Assembly: GCF_042646425.1 (NCBI RefSeq)
Contig: NZ_JBHRTR010000050.1
Span: 48,882 to 112,881 of the forward strand
Origin: Marinibaculum pumilum
Lineage (GTDB): Bacteria; Pseudomonadota; Alphaproteobacteria; Ferrovibrionales; Ferrovibrionaceae
Length of the DNA: 64,000 bases
Direction: 5' to 3'
Shown piece by piece: positions 52,601-64,000 of the stretch. A program made the translations under genes and the position numbers. The notes beneath the pieces are model-generated. The model saw only the letters and a list, made by a program, of their open reading frames with translations. It did not search any database and had not been told where the DNA came from. Position 1 is the first letter of the stretch. Every line of letters starts with the position of its first letter.

Positions 52601-55600
52601 GGCTATGCCGATGGCACGGCCTTCGACGCCGGCGCGGGCGACGACACGGTGACCGGCGGCGGGCTGGACGATTCGGTCGCGGGCGGCACCGGCAACGACA
52701 TCCTGACGGGTGCCGGCGGCGACGACACCCTGGCCGGCGGCGATGGTGCCGATGCGATCTCCGGCGATGACGGCAGCGACAGGGTCGATGGTGGCGATGG
52801 CAATGACGTTCTGACCGGCGGTGCCGGCGACGACACCGTCACCGGCAGTGCCGGCGATGACCTGCTGTTCGACGGCGAAGGCGATGACAGCCTGGCCGGC
52901 GGCGCAGGCAATGACACCGTCTACGGCTTTGGCGGGGCCGATACGATCGATGGCGGCACGGGCGACGATGTGGGTGTCGTCGGCGGCACGGTCACCTCCG
53001 GCGCCAGCTATGACGGCGGTGCCGGCACCGACACGCTGGTCATTTCGCTGACCGGGGCGCAGTACGGTTCGGCTGGGGTCGTCGAGGTTCTGCAGGCCCT
53101 CGAGCAGTTCATTTCCGACAATGCCGATGCCGGCACCGATTCCGGTCCCAGCCTGGAAGTCGGCGGCATCACCTTCACCAACTGGGAAGGCCTGCAGCTC
53201 TACGTCGACGGCGTCCTGACGGCGATCCCGAAGCGGGACCTGTTCTCCGCCGCTGACGACAGTGTCGACTTCAATGCGGTCGCGGCCGGCGACTATGCCG
53301 AGGGCTCGCAGTACGCCGCTGGCGACGGCGACGACGATGTGACCCTGGCCGCGGATGCCGCCGCGGCGGATGACGCCGGCTATGCCGAAGGCACGGCCTT
53401 CGATGCCGGCGCGGGCGCCGACACGGTGGCCGGCGGTGGCCTCGACGATGCGGTTGCTGGCGGCGCCGGCAACGACAGCCTGGCGGGCGCGGGCGGCAAC
53501 GACACCCTGGCCGGCGATGCCGGCGGTGACGACCTTTCCGGCGGCGCGGGCGATGACAGCCTCTCCGGCGGGGCCGACGACGATACCCTGGCCGGCGGCA
53601 GCGGGCGGGACACCATTTCCGGCGGCAGCGGCGACGACCGCGCCATCGTGACCGGTGACAGCGGCGCGGGCAGCAGCTTCGACGGCGGCGCCGGCACCGA
53701 CACCCTGGAGATCCGACTGACGGGCGCGGAATTCGCCAACGCCGCGACCCTCTCCTTCCTGCGGGCCCTGCAGGACTTCATCGCGGAGAATTCGGATGCC
53801 GGCACGGCCGCCGGCCCCGCTTTCACCGCCGACGACGGCAGCAGCTTCGCCAATTGGGAAGGGCTGCAGGTCTATGTCGATGGCGAACTGACCGACATCC
53901 CGGCCCCGGACCTGTTCTCCAACCAGGACGATTCCGTCGACTTCAACGCGATCGCCGCTGGCGACTACGCGGATGGCAGCCAGTACGATGCCGGCGCGGG
54001 CGACGATGATGTCACCCTGGCCGCCGATGCCGGCGCCGCTTCCGATGCCGGCTATGCGCAGGGCACGGCCTTCGATGCCGGGCAGGGCGATGACACGGTG
54101 ACTGGCGGCGGGCTGGACGATGCCGTCGAGGGCGGCTCCGGCGACGACAGTCTGGCGGGCGCCGGTGGTGACGACAGCCTGGAAGGCGGCTCCCAGGACG
54201 ACACGATCGACGGCGGCGCGGGCGATGACAGCCTGTCCGGCGACGCCGGCGACGACCTGCTGGTGGCCGGCGGCGGCAGTGACACGGTATCGGGCGGCGC
54301 CGGCCGGGACACCGGCGTGGTCGACGGCAGTTCGACCGGCCAGGCGGTGTTCGACGGCGGCTCCGGCCAGGACGTGCTGCAGGTGCGCCTGACCGCGGCC
54401 GAGTTCGCCGATGCGGGGATCGTGCAGGTGCTGCGGGCGCTGCAGGACCATATCGCGGCGCACGGCAATGACAGCTCCTCCAGCGGCCCGACCCATTTCG
54501 CGTCCGGCTTCGGTACCTTCTCCAACTGGGAGAACCTGGAGCTCTATGTCGACGGCCAGCTGACGGCGATCCCGGCGGCTGACCTGTTCTCCGAGTCCGA
54601 TGATGCCGTCGACTTCAACGCCATCGAGGCCGGCGACTATGCCGAGGGTTCGCAGTACGCCGCCGGCGGTGGCGACGACGATGTGACCCTGGCCGCAGAT
54701 TCCGATGCAGCCGCCGATGCCGGCTATGCCGAGGGCACGGCCTTCGACGCCGGCGCGGGTGACGACACGGTTACCGGCGGCGGGCTTGATGATTCGGTTG
54801 CAGGCGGTTCCGGCGACGACAGCCTGACCGGCGCCGGCGGCGGCGACACCCTGGCCGGCGATGCCGGCAATGACGACCTGTCCGGCGGTGCCGGCGATGA
54901 CAGCCTCTCCGGCGGCAGCGGCGACGATACCCTGGCCGGCGGCAGCGGCACCGATACGGTCAGCGGCGGCGATGGCGACGATACCGCGGTCGTGGCGCCG
55001 GGTAACGATGCAGCCATCTATGACGGCGGTCGCGGCAGCGACGTCCTGCAGCTGCAGCTGACCCAGGACCAGTTCGACGATCCCGACACCCTGGAGGTGC
55101 TGCAGGCGCTGAAGCAGTTCATCGCCGACAATGCGGATGCCGGCAGCGACAGCGGCCCGAGCCACGAGGCCGAGGGCTTCGGCAGCTTCGCCGACTGGGA
55201 GGGGATAGAGGTCTACGTCGATGGCGCGCTGACCGAGATTCCGGATCCGCTCCCCGACCTGTTTACCGACCAGAACGATACCGTCGACTTCAGCCAGGTG
55301 CGTCGCGGCGATTATGTCGACGGCACCCAGTACAATGCAGGCGGTGGCGACGACCATGTCACCCTCGCCGACGACCCGCGTGCGGCCGCGCAGGCCGGCT
55401 ACAGCACCCGGCAGGGCTTCGATGCCGGCGATGGCGACGACACGGTCCAGGGCGGCGCTTTCGCCGATACCGTTGCCGGCGGCAGCGGCGCCGACAGCCT
55501 GGCGGGCAACGCCGCCAGCGATTCCCTGTCCGGCGATGCCGGCGACGACACCATCGACGGCGGTTCCGGCCGCGACACCGTTCGCGGCGGTGCAGGCGAC

Positions 55601-58600
55601 GACCGCATTTCGGTGACCGATGACGAGGCCGAGTCCGACCTGATGGATGGCGGCGCTGGCACCGACACCCTGTTTTCCGATGGCGATTTCAGCCTCTCCA
55701 GCAGCGCCACCCTGACCGGTATCGAGGCGATCGAGATCGAAGGCGGCGGCACCGTCTATGGCACGGCATCGGGCGACCGGCTCGACTTCAGCGATATCGA
55801 GAGCCTGCAGGGGGTCGAGGCCTTCGACGGCGGCTGGGGCAACGACACCCTGACCGGTCCCGAGACCGTGGCCGCCACCCTGCGCGGCGGTGCCGGCGGC
55901 GACAGCCTGACCGGCGGCCAGCAGGGCGATTCCCTGGACGGCGGCGACGGCAATGACAGCCTGACCGGCAATGCCGGTGCGGACAGCCTGAGCGGCGGCG
56001 CCGGCGCCGATGCCATGGATGGCGGCACCGGCGACGATTCACTCGACGGCGGCGCCGATAACGACACGATCACCGGTGGCGCCGGCGACGACCAGGCGGC
56101 GGGCGGCACCGGCAGCGACGTCGTCAGCGGCGGCGACGGCGCCGACACCCTGGACGGCGGCGCGGGCCGCGACACGGTCTCCGGCGGCGCCGGCAACGAC
56201 CGGATCCTGGTGTCCGGCGACGAGGCGGTGACCGACGTCATCGACGGCGGCGACGGCACCGACACGCTCTATTCCGACGACAGCTTCAGCATCGGCCGCG
56301 GCTCCGTTTCCGGCATCGAGAAGGTGGAGATCGGCGGCGACGGCGGCACGATCTCCGGGACCGGCGAGGGCGACCTGATCGACCTTTCCGGCGCGGAGCT
56401 GGAAGGGGTGGATGCGGTCGAGGGCGGTGCCGGCAACGACACCCTGGTTGGCTCCCGCACCGATGCGACGACCCTGCGCGGCGGCGCCGGCAACGATGTC
56501 GTCACCGGCGGCGACAATAATGACGTGCTGGAAGGCGGCGACGGCATCGACACCCTGAGCGGTGGCGCCGGCGCGGATTCCATGTCCGGCGGCGCGGACA
56601 GCGACGTTCTGTCCGGCGGCGACGGCGCCGATACCCTGGACGGCGGCGCGGGCCGCGACACGGTCTCCGGCGGCGCCGGCAACGACCGGATCCTGGTGTC
56701 CGGCGACGAGGCGGTAACCGACGTCATCGACGGCGGCGACGGCACCGACACGCTCTATTCCGACGACAGCTTCAGCATCGGCCGCGGCTCCGTTTCCGGC
56801 ATCGAGAAGGTGGAGATCGGCGGCGACGGCGGCACGATCTCCGGGACCGGCGAGGGCGACCTGATCGACCTTTCCGGCGCGGAGCTGGAAGGGATCGAGG
56901 CGATCGACGGCGGTGCCGGGAACGATACGATCCGCGGTGGTGGCAATGACGCCAATACCCTGCGCGGCGGTGCCGGCAACGATGTCGTCACCGGCGGCAC
57001 GCAGGCTGACCTGATCGACGGCGGCAGCGGCGACGACACGGTCGACGGCGGCGCCGGCGACGACACCCTGACCGGCAGTGCCGGCCGCGACGTGATGACG
57101 GGCGGCGCCGGCACCGACACCGCCGATTACAGCGCCAGCAGCGACGGGGTCACCGTCAGCCTGGCGCAGTCCGGCTTCCAGACCGTCTCTGCCTCGCAGG
57201 GGCAGGACCAGCTGTCGGGCATCGAGAACCTGGTCGGTTCCGGCCATGACGACCGGCTGCAGGGCAATGCCGCCGCCAACATGATCTCCGCCGGGGCCGG
57301 CGACGACGTGGTTGCCGCCGTGCAGGGCGCCTGGAACGGCGACCGCATGGACGGCGGCAGCGGCAACGACACCCTGCGGCTGGACCTGACCGCCGGACAG
57401 TTCGGGGCGGAAGGGACCCTGGAGGGGCTGCAGGCGCTGCGCCGCTTCATCATCGAGAATGCCGATGCCGGCGCCACCGACGGGCCGGAAGGCAGCTATC
57501 AGGGCTTTACCTTCAGCAATTTCGAGGCGCTGGAGGTCTATGTCGACGGCGTCCTGACGGAGATCCCGCTGCCGCTGTTCACGGAGAACGCGGATACGGT
57601 CGATTTCAACACCGTCGATGCCGAGCTCTACGACGCGGGCACCCAGTACGACGCCCTGGACGGAGACGACGCGGTCATCCTTGCGGAGGACGAGGCGGCG
57701 GCCCTCAATGCCGGCTTCGATCCGGCGGAGACATTCGATGCCGGCGCGGGCGACGACACGGTGACCGGCGGCGGCCTGGACGACCGGATTTCCGGCGGCG
57801 ACGGTGACGATTCCCTGGCCGGCAATGCCGGCGATGACCTGATCCATGGCGACGGCCTGTCCGGCGACGGCCGGGCGGTGGCCGGTGTCGATGGCCTCTA
57901 CGATGTGGCCGGCCTGCCGGAAGTCACCGTCTCGGTCGACTTCCATTCCAGCAATGCCGGCTACAACAACAGCTATGGCTGGTTCCTGGCCGACGCGAAC
58001 GGGGCGCCGGTCTCCGGCGCAGTCATCTGGGCGAACGTGAAGGGCCAGGACAGCGCGACCCTGACCCTGGATTCCGGGCAGCTCAACGGCGCGGCGAAGC
58101 TCGGCTTCTTCATCATTCCCGACGGCGACAGCTTCAATCCGGACCTGGCCGATGGCACGGCCGTCACCTTCCAGCAGGTCGACGGCGTCTGGACCGCCTT
58201 CGCCGACGGCAGCCCGCTGGCCGGGCAGTCGGTGGCCGCGCTGTTCTCCGACCCGGCGCTGAACCCCGCCGGCCGGGACTACGACCTCGATACCGGCGCC
58301 CCGGGCACCTCCAACTGGGAGGATATCTTCGGCGGCGGCGACAACGATTATGACGACGTCAATGTCACCGTGACGGTGGAGACCCCAGTCGCGGCCAGCG
58401 GCCACGACACCGTCTCCGGCGGTGCCGGCGACGACAGCCTCTACGGCGATGCCGGCGACGACGTCCTGACCGGCGGCGCCGGCGCCGATGCGGTCGAGGG
58501 CGGCGAAGGTGCCGACCTGATCCGCGGCGATCTGCCGGCCGATGGCGGGTCCGTCGGGCCGTCCGATTTCTCTGGCACCATTACGGCCGCCAATGTCCAG

Positions 58601-61600
58601 TCCACCGGTTCCGGCTTCACCGTCACCGCGCAGCGGCTCGACGGCAACGGCCAGCCGATGGAACCCGATGCCGGCGACATCTCACTGGATGGCGGCGGCT
58701 TCGGCGTGTCCGGCGGCAATACCGGCCCGTCGGCCCAGATCGGCCGGAACACCACGACCGGCGAGTCCGAGGCGCTGATCGTCGACTTCGACCAGCTGGT
58801 CGGCAGTTCCGAGGTCTCCGTCCGCCGCCTCTACGAGAACGAGGGCCAGGGCGGCGAGGTCGGGCACTGGTACGCCTATCGCAACGGCGCCCTGGTGGCC
58901 GACGGCACCTTCCAGGCCGCGGCAGGCCAGAACCAGGCCGGCTTCGAGATCGATCTCGCGGCAGAGGGCGGCTTCGATCGCCTGGTCTTCAAGGCCGACC
59001 CCTATGCAAATGCCGGCGCCACCGATGGCGGCAATGACAGCTCCGACTACCTGATCGACGAGATCAGCTTCGCCGGCCTGCCCGGCACCGGTTCGGCTGA
59101 AGGCGGCGAGGCGGGCGACGACATCCTCTCCGGCGGTGCGGGTGACGACACAATCTTCGGCGATGCCGGTGATGACACCATCGACGGCGGCAGCGGCGCC
59201 GACAGCCTGGACGGCGGCGAAGGCGCGGATGCCATCGCCGGCGGCGAAGGCGCGGACACGATCGCCGGCGGCGAAGGCGGCGACAGCCTGAGCGGCGATG
59301 CCGGTGGCGATTCCATCGACGGCGGTGCGGGTGCCGATACGCTCGCCGGCGGCGCCGATGGCGACAGCCTGGCCGGCGGCGATGGCGACGACCTTCTGGA
59401 CGGCGGCAGCGGGGTGGATTCTGTCCACGGCGGTGCGGGCGACGACACGGCGGTGTTCACCGGCGGGGAGACCTCCGGTGCCGGTGACGTCTATGATGGC
59501 GGCACCGGCAGCGACACCCTGCGGATCAACCTGACCTCGGATGCCTATGCCGGGGAGGCGATGCGCCTGGAGCTCTGGGCGCTGAAGCAGTTCATCGCCG
59601 CCAACAGCGATGCGGGCACGGATGAAGGCGCCTCGTTCCAGGCGCTGAACCTGAACCTGACGGTCGAGGATTTCGAGGACGTCGTCCTCTACGTGGACGG
59701 TGTCGAGACGGACATCATGCCGCCGCCGCTGTTCACGGAAGGCGACGATACCGTCGACCTGAACGACGTGGTCGACGGCACCTATCGCGGCTCGCCGCAC
59801 ATCGCGCTGGACGGCGACGACCATGTGATCCTGNNNNNNNNNNNNNNNNNNNNNNNNNNNNNNNNNNNNNNNNNNNNNNNNNNNNNNNNNNNNNNNNNNN
59901 NNNNNNNNNNNNNNNNNNNNNNNNNNNNNNNNNNNNNNNNNNNNNNNNNNNNNNNNNNNNNNNNNNNNNNNNNNNNNNNNNNNNNNNNNNNNNNNNNNNN
60001 NNNNNNNNNNNNNNNNNNNNNNNNNNNNNNNNNNNNNNNNNNNNNNNNNNNNNNNNNNNNNNNNNNNNNNNNNAGGAGCCGATGCCGTCACTGGCGGTGA
60101 AGGCGCTGATAGCCTGTCCGGTGGCGCCGGCAGTGACTCGATCCTGGGCGGCACGGGTGCCGACACGGTCTCCGGTGGCGACGACGCGGACCTGATTGCA
60201 GGCGGCGCCGGCGGTGACGTGCTGGCCGGTGACGCGGGTGATGACACGATCGATGGCGGCGAGGGTGCCGATTCCATCACCGGCGGTGAAGGCGCGGACA
60301 GCCTGTCCGGTGGCGCCGGCAGTGACTCGATCCAGGGCGGCACGGGTGCCGACACGATCGACGGTGGCGATGACGCTGACCTGATCGCCGGCGGAGCCGG
60401 TGACGATGTTCTGGCGGGTGACGCCGGCGACGACACGATCGATGGCGGCGAGGGCGCCGACGATATCGACGGTGGCGAGGGCGCAGATAGCCTGGCTGGC
60501 GGCGCGGGCAGCGATTCGATCCTTGGCGGTGCGGGCGCTGACACCATCGATGGCGGCGACGATGCCGATANNNNNNNNNNTGGGGCAGACGCCATCCTCG
60601 GTGGCGCCGGCGCCGACACGATCGACGGCGGCGAGGACGCCGACACCGTCTCCGGTGGCGACGATGCAGACCTGATCGGTGGCGGCGCCGGCGACGACGT
60701 TCTGGCGGGTGATGCCGGTGACGATACGGTGGGTGGCGGCGAAGGCGCCGACAGCATCGACGGTGGCGCAGGTGCGGACAGCCTGGCCGGTGGTGCCGGG
60801 GCAGACGCCATCCTCGGTGGCGCCGGCGCCGACACGATCGACGGCGGCGAGGACGCCGACACCGTCTCCGGTGGCGACGACGCGGACCTGATTGCAGGCG
60901 GCGCCGGCGACGACGTTCTGGCGGGTGACGCCGGCGACGACACGATCGATGGCGGCGAGGGCGACGACGATATCGGCGGTGGCGAGGGCGCAGACANNNN
61001 NNNNNNGCGGGTGATGACACGATCGATGGCGGCGAGGGCGCCGACAGCATCGACGGTGGCGAGGGCGCAGACAGCCTGGCCGGCGGCGCCGGCAGCGATT
61101 CGATCCTTGGCGGTGCGGGCGCTGACACCATCGATGGCGGCGACGATGCCGATACCGTCTCGGGCGGTGACGACGCTGACCTTATCACCGGCGGCGCCGG
61201 CGGTGACGTGCTGGCGGGTGACGCGGGCGCTGACACGATCGATGGCGGCGAAGGCGCCGACGATATTGACGGTGGCGAGGGCGCAGACAGCCTGGCTGGC
61301 GGCGCGGGCAGCGATTCGATCCTTGGCGGTGCGGGCGCTGACACCATCGATGGCGGCGACGATGCCGATACCGTCTCGGGCGGTGACGACGCTGATCTGA
61401 TCGCCGGCGGTGCCGGCGACGATGTTCTGGCGGGTGACGCCGGCGACGACGTGATCGATGGCGGTGAAGGTGCCGATGCCATCACCGGCGGTGAAGGCGC
61501 GGACAGCCTGTCCGGTGGCGCCGGCAGTGACTCGATCCAGGGCGGCACGGGTGCCGACACGGTCTCCGGTGGCGACGACGCTGACCTGATCGCCGGCGGC

Positions 61601-64000
61601 GCCGGTGACGATGTTCTGGCGGGTGACGCCGGCGACGACACGATCGATGGCGGCGAGGGCGACGACGATATCGGCGGTGGCGAGGGCGCAGACAGCCTGG
61701 CCGGCGGCGCGGGCAGCGATTCGATCCTTGGCGGTGCGGGCGCTGACACCATCGATGGCGGCGACGATGCCGATACCGTCTCGGNNNNNNNNNNTGGCGG
61801 CGCGGGCAGCGATTCGATCCTTGGCGGTGCGGGTGCTGACACCATCGATGGCGGCGACGATGCCGATACCGTCTCGGGCGGTGACGACGCTGACCTGATC
61901 GCCGGCGGCGCCGGCGNNNNNNNNNNACGGGTGATGACACGATCGATGGCGGCGAGGGCGCCGATGCCATCACCGGCGGTGAAGGCGCGGACAGCCTGGC
62001 CGGCGGCGCCGGCAGTGACTCGATCCTGGGCGGCACGGGGGCCGACACGATCGACGGTGGCGATGATGCTGACACCGTCTCGGGCGGTGACGACGCTGAT
62101 CTGATCGCCGGCGGTGCCGGCGACGATGTTCTGGCGGGTGACGCCGGCGACGACGTGATCGATGGCGGTGAAGGTGCCGATGCCATCACCGGCGGTGAAG
62201 GCGCGGACAGCCTGTCCGGTGGCGCCGGCAGTGACTCGATCCAGGGCGGCACGGGTGCCGACACGGTCTCCGGTGGCGACGACGCTGACCTGATCACCGG
62301 CGGCGACGGCGATGACGTGCTGGCCGGCGATGCTGGTGATGACGTGGTCGACGGCGGTGACGGCGCCGACAGCCTGTCCGGTGGCGCCGGCAGTGACTCC
62401 ATCCTCGGCGGTGCGGGCGCCGACGCGATCGATGGCGGTGACGACGCTGACACGATTTCCGGCGGCGAAGATGCCGATCTGATCGCTGGCGGCGCCGGTG
62501 ACGACGTTCTTGTCGGTGACGCCGGCGACGACACGGTCGATGGCGGCGAGGGCGCCGACAGCCTGTCCGGCGGCGCAGGCAGCGACTCCATTCTCGGTGG
62601 TGCTGGATCAGACACGATCGACGGCGGCGAAGATGCCGACACCGTCTCTGGTGGCGACGAAGCCGATCTGATCGCCGGCGATGCCGGTGACGATGTTCTG
62701 GCAGGTGACGCTGGCGACGACACGGTCGATGGCGGCGAGGGCGCCGACGATATCGACGGCGGCGAAGGTGCGGACAGCCTGGCCGGTGGCGCAGGCGGTG
62801 ACTCGGTCCTGGGCGGCACAGGTGCCGACACAATCGACGGTGGCGAGGATGCCGACACGGTCTCCGGCGGTGACGACGCGGACCTGATCGCCGGTGGTAC
62901 CGGTGATGACGTTCTGGCTGGCGACGCCGGCGATGACACGGTCGATGGCGGCGAAGGTGCCGACAGCATCGACGGTGGTGAGGGTGCCGACAGCCTGTCT
63001 GGTGGCGCAGGTGCGGATTCCGTTCTGGGCGGCGCCGGTGCCGACACGATCGACGGCGGTGACGATGCGGATTTGATCGGGGGCGGTGCAGGCGATGACG
63101 TCCTGGCGGGCGATGCCGGCGATGACACGGTCGATGGCGGCGAGGGCGCCGACAGCATCGACGGTGGTGCAGGCAGCGACGCCATCCTCGGCGGTGCCGG
63201 CGCTGACACCATCGATGGCGGCGATGATGCCGATACCGTCTCGGGCGGTGACGACGCTGACCTGACCGCCGGCGGTGCCGGTGACGACGTTCTGGCCGGT
63301 GACGCCGGCGACGACACGGTCGATGGCGGTGACGGCGCCGACAGTCTGGCCGGTGGCTCAGGCAGCGACTCCATCCTCGGCGGTGCGGGTGCCGATACGA
63401 TCGATGGCGGTGACGACGCTGACACGGTATCCGGCGGCGACGATGCCGATCTGATCGCTGGCGGTGCCGGTGACGACGTTCTGGTCGGTGACGCCGGCGA
63501 CGACGCGATCGACGGCGGCGAAGGCGCCGACAGCATCGACGGTGGCGAAGGTGCGGACAGCCTGGCAGGTGGCGCAGGCAGCGACTCGATCCTGGGTGGC
63601 GCCGGTGCGGATGACATCGATGGCGGCGATGACGCCGATACCGTCTCGGGCGGTGACGACGCTGATCTGATCGCCGGCGGTGCCGGTGACGATGTTCTGG
63701 CGGGTGACGCCGGCGACGACACGATCGCTGGCGGCGAAGGTGCCGACACCGTTTCCGGTGGCGACGGCGCGGACCAGATCGCTGGCGGTGCCGGCGATGA
63801 CGCGGTCGACGGCGGTGACGGCGCCGACAGCCTGACCGGTGGCGCAGGCAGTGATTCCATCCTCGGCGGTGCTGGTGCCGACACCATCGATGGCGGTGAC
63901 GATTCCGATATCGTCTCGGGCGGTGACGATGCCGACCTGATCGCCGGCGGTACCGGTGATGACGTTCTGGCGGGCGACGCTGGCGCCGACACGGTCGATG
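49610..64000 (+). CDS. giant RTX (calcium-binding nonapeptide repeat) protein, incomplete
   Basis: More than 4,700 residues are visible (3,408 before the first gap) and no stop is reached, so the C-terminal secretion signal lies outside. The head (MGKYGNKGGNGNG, then Asp/Trp-rich) has no Sec signal. The body is built of G-G-x-G-x-D-x-L/I-x units that fold into calcium-bound parallel beta-rolls. Interspersed are S-Y-A/S-x-x-x-G-V-T-V-x-L segments (51.3 and 57.1 kb), eight LFxxxDDxVDF modules, a DUF4114-like domain at about 57.9-58.4 kb (GFFIIPDGDSF, WEDIFGGGDNDYDD) and a lectin-like beta-sandwich at about 58.6-59.1 kb. I saw no cysteine in the continuous part. The frame after each gap depends on unknown gap lengths. 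Probable surface or matrix protein exported by the 12-17 kb type I system. Confidence 0.9.
49893..51080 (+). repeat. two tandem 594-bp units (198 residues) in the RTX gene
   Basis: Units 49893-50486 and 50487-51080 share start GGCGACGGCGACGACAC and internal markers such as TNYMEGGDGDD, YNAVYGGDGDDTLYVTDGR and TGPDGVSLSYVGGSG at exactly 594-base offset. A partial third start follows at 51081. Confidence 0.85.
51791..55930 (+). repeat. tandem ~672-bp modules (224 residues) in the RTX gene
   Basis: The module landmark LF(S/T)xxxDxVDF starts at 51791, 52463, 53240, 53912, 54584 and 55259, giving intervals of 672, 777, 672, 672 and 675 bases; the long interval carries 35 extra residues of nonapeptides. 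Later copies at 57575 and 59729 are further apart. Each module has an A-G-D-Y-x-x-G-S-Q-Y and V-T-L-A-x-D head, nonapeptide repeats, and an LxALxxFIA, N-W-E-x-L-x-x-Y-V-D-G-x-L-T end. Confidence 0.85.
56135..56894 (+). repeat. near-identical 274-bp duplication at 486-bp spacing
   Basis: 56135-56408 and 56621-56894 differ at only a few positions (for example GACACC/GATACC and GTGACC/GTAACC). The encoded segment includes ILVSGDEAVTDVIDGGDG and FSIGRGSVSGIEKVEIGG. The low divergence points to recent duplication or gene conversion. Confidence 0.85.
59834..60073. other. assembly gap (240 N)
   Basis: A run of unknown bases interrupts the RTX gene just after the eighth LFxxxDDxVDF landmark. Repeats resume in a different frame, so the true length is not 240 or bases are missing. 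Confidence 1.
60571..60580. other. assembly gap (10 N) in the RTX array
   Basis: Placeholder gap of unknown true length; the repeat frame happens to continue. Confidence 1.
60997..61006. other. assembly gap (10 N) in the RTX array
   Basis: Placeholder gap; the repeat-coding frame changes across it, so the real length is not 10. Confidence 1.
61785..61794. other. assembly gap (10 N) in the RTX array
   Basis: Placeholder gap; the coding frame is the same on both sides. Confidence 1.
61917..61926. other. assembly gap (10 N) in the RTX array
   Basis: Placeholder gap; the coding frame changes across it. From here to the window end one frame stays open with nonapeptide repeats. Confidence 1.

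Larger units (their letters stand above)
60074..64000 (+). repeat. higher-order RTX repeat (189/216-bp super-units of 27-bp nonapeptide codons)
   Basis: The landmark encoding (D/G)DDVLxGDAG occurs at 62122, 62311, 62500, 62689, 62905, 63094, 63283, 63472, 63688 and 63958. The steps are 189, 189, 189, 216, 189, 189, 189, 216 and 270 bases, all multiples of 27. Each super-unit is therefore 7 or 8 nonapeptides (63 or 72 residues), for example A-D-T-I-D-G-G-x-D then A-D-x-V-S-G-G-D-D. Four short N runs fall in this array. Confidence 0.92.

Noticed and set aside
51791..63992. Very long open frames on the minus strand across the RTX gene
   Set aside because: They are mirror images of the GC-rich nonapeptide codons, with Ser/Pro or Ala/Val low-complexity translations, no ribosome sites and no recognisable domains.
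60074..64000. CRISPR-like array
   Set aside because: The repeat period is 27 bp with no unique spacers and an open coding frame for RTX nonapeptides.

Overview
The window is about 70% G+C with densely packed, often overlapping genes. It most likely comes from an alphaproteobacterium of the Rhodospirillales type. The support is a RegB/RegA redox two-component pair, an MmcB-family protein, an intracellular poly-hydroxyalkanoate depolymerase and a YcgN-type cysteine-cluster protein. I saw no rRNA, tRNA, CRISPR array, phage or insertion sequence.

Bases 1-9310 are housekeeping and regulatory. They hold the end of a VOC-fold gene, two minus-strand operons (DUF1989 with YcgG-like; PhaZ with YcgN-like and a methyltransferase), and an ABC exporter with a small membrane protein and an SCO/SenC copper chaperone. 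The last of these is divergent from regB-regA.

Bases 9360-48850 form one very large polysaccharide locus. It encodes a glycosyltransferase, an HprK-like kinase, a PqqD-like protein and a type I secretion pair (HlyD-type adaptor and ABC exporter). These are followed by a nucleotidyltransferase, a secreted protein of unknown role, an outer-membrane barrel, a Wza-type export lipoprotein and a Wzc-type tyrosine kinase with a tyrosine-rich tail. Next come two O-antigen polymerase/ligase-like proteins, a WcaJ-type priming transferase, a Wzx-type flippase, a LapG-like peptidase facing a degenerate HD-GYP sensor, and a PPP phosphatase. Two heparinase II/III-family proteins, HldE and HldD (ADP-heptose), an AlgD-like GDP-mannose 6-dehydrogenase, a second glycosyltransferase and a VanZ-like protein complete the set. 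Together they supply precursors (including probable uronate and heptose), assemble lipid-linked units, flip, polymerise, export and trim a polymer.

Bases 49610 to the end encode a giant, highly acidic RTX (calcium-binding nonapeptide repeat) protein of more than 4,700 residues. It is incomplete at the window end and interrupted by five assembly gaps. It carries nested repeat levels, and the type I secretion pair at 12-17 kb is its natural candidate exporter.

The most interesting signals are four sites with exact sigma-54 spacing in front of EPS operons and the RTX gene, which suggest one regulon; the HprK-like/PqqD-like/nucleotidyltransferase set inside an EPS locus with no obvious peptide-modifying enzyme; and the RTX protein's repeated 224-residue module and 63/72-residue super-repeats.
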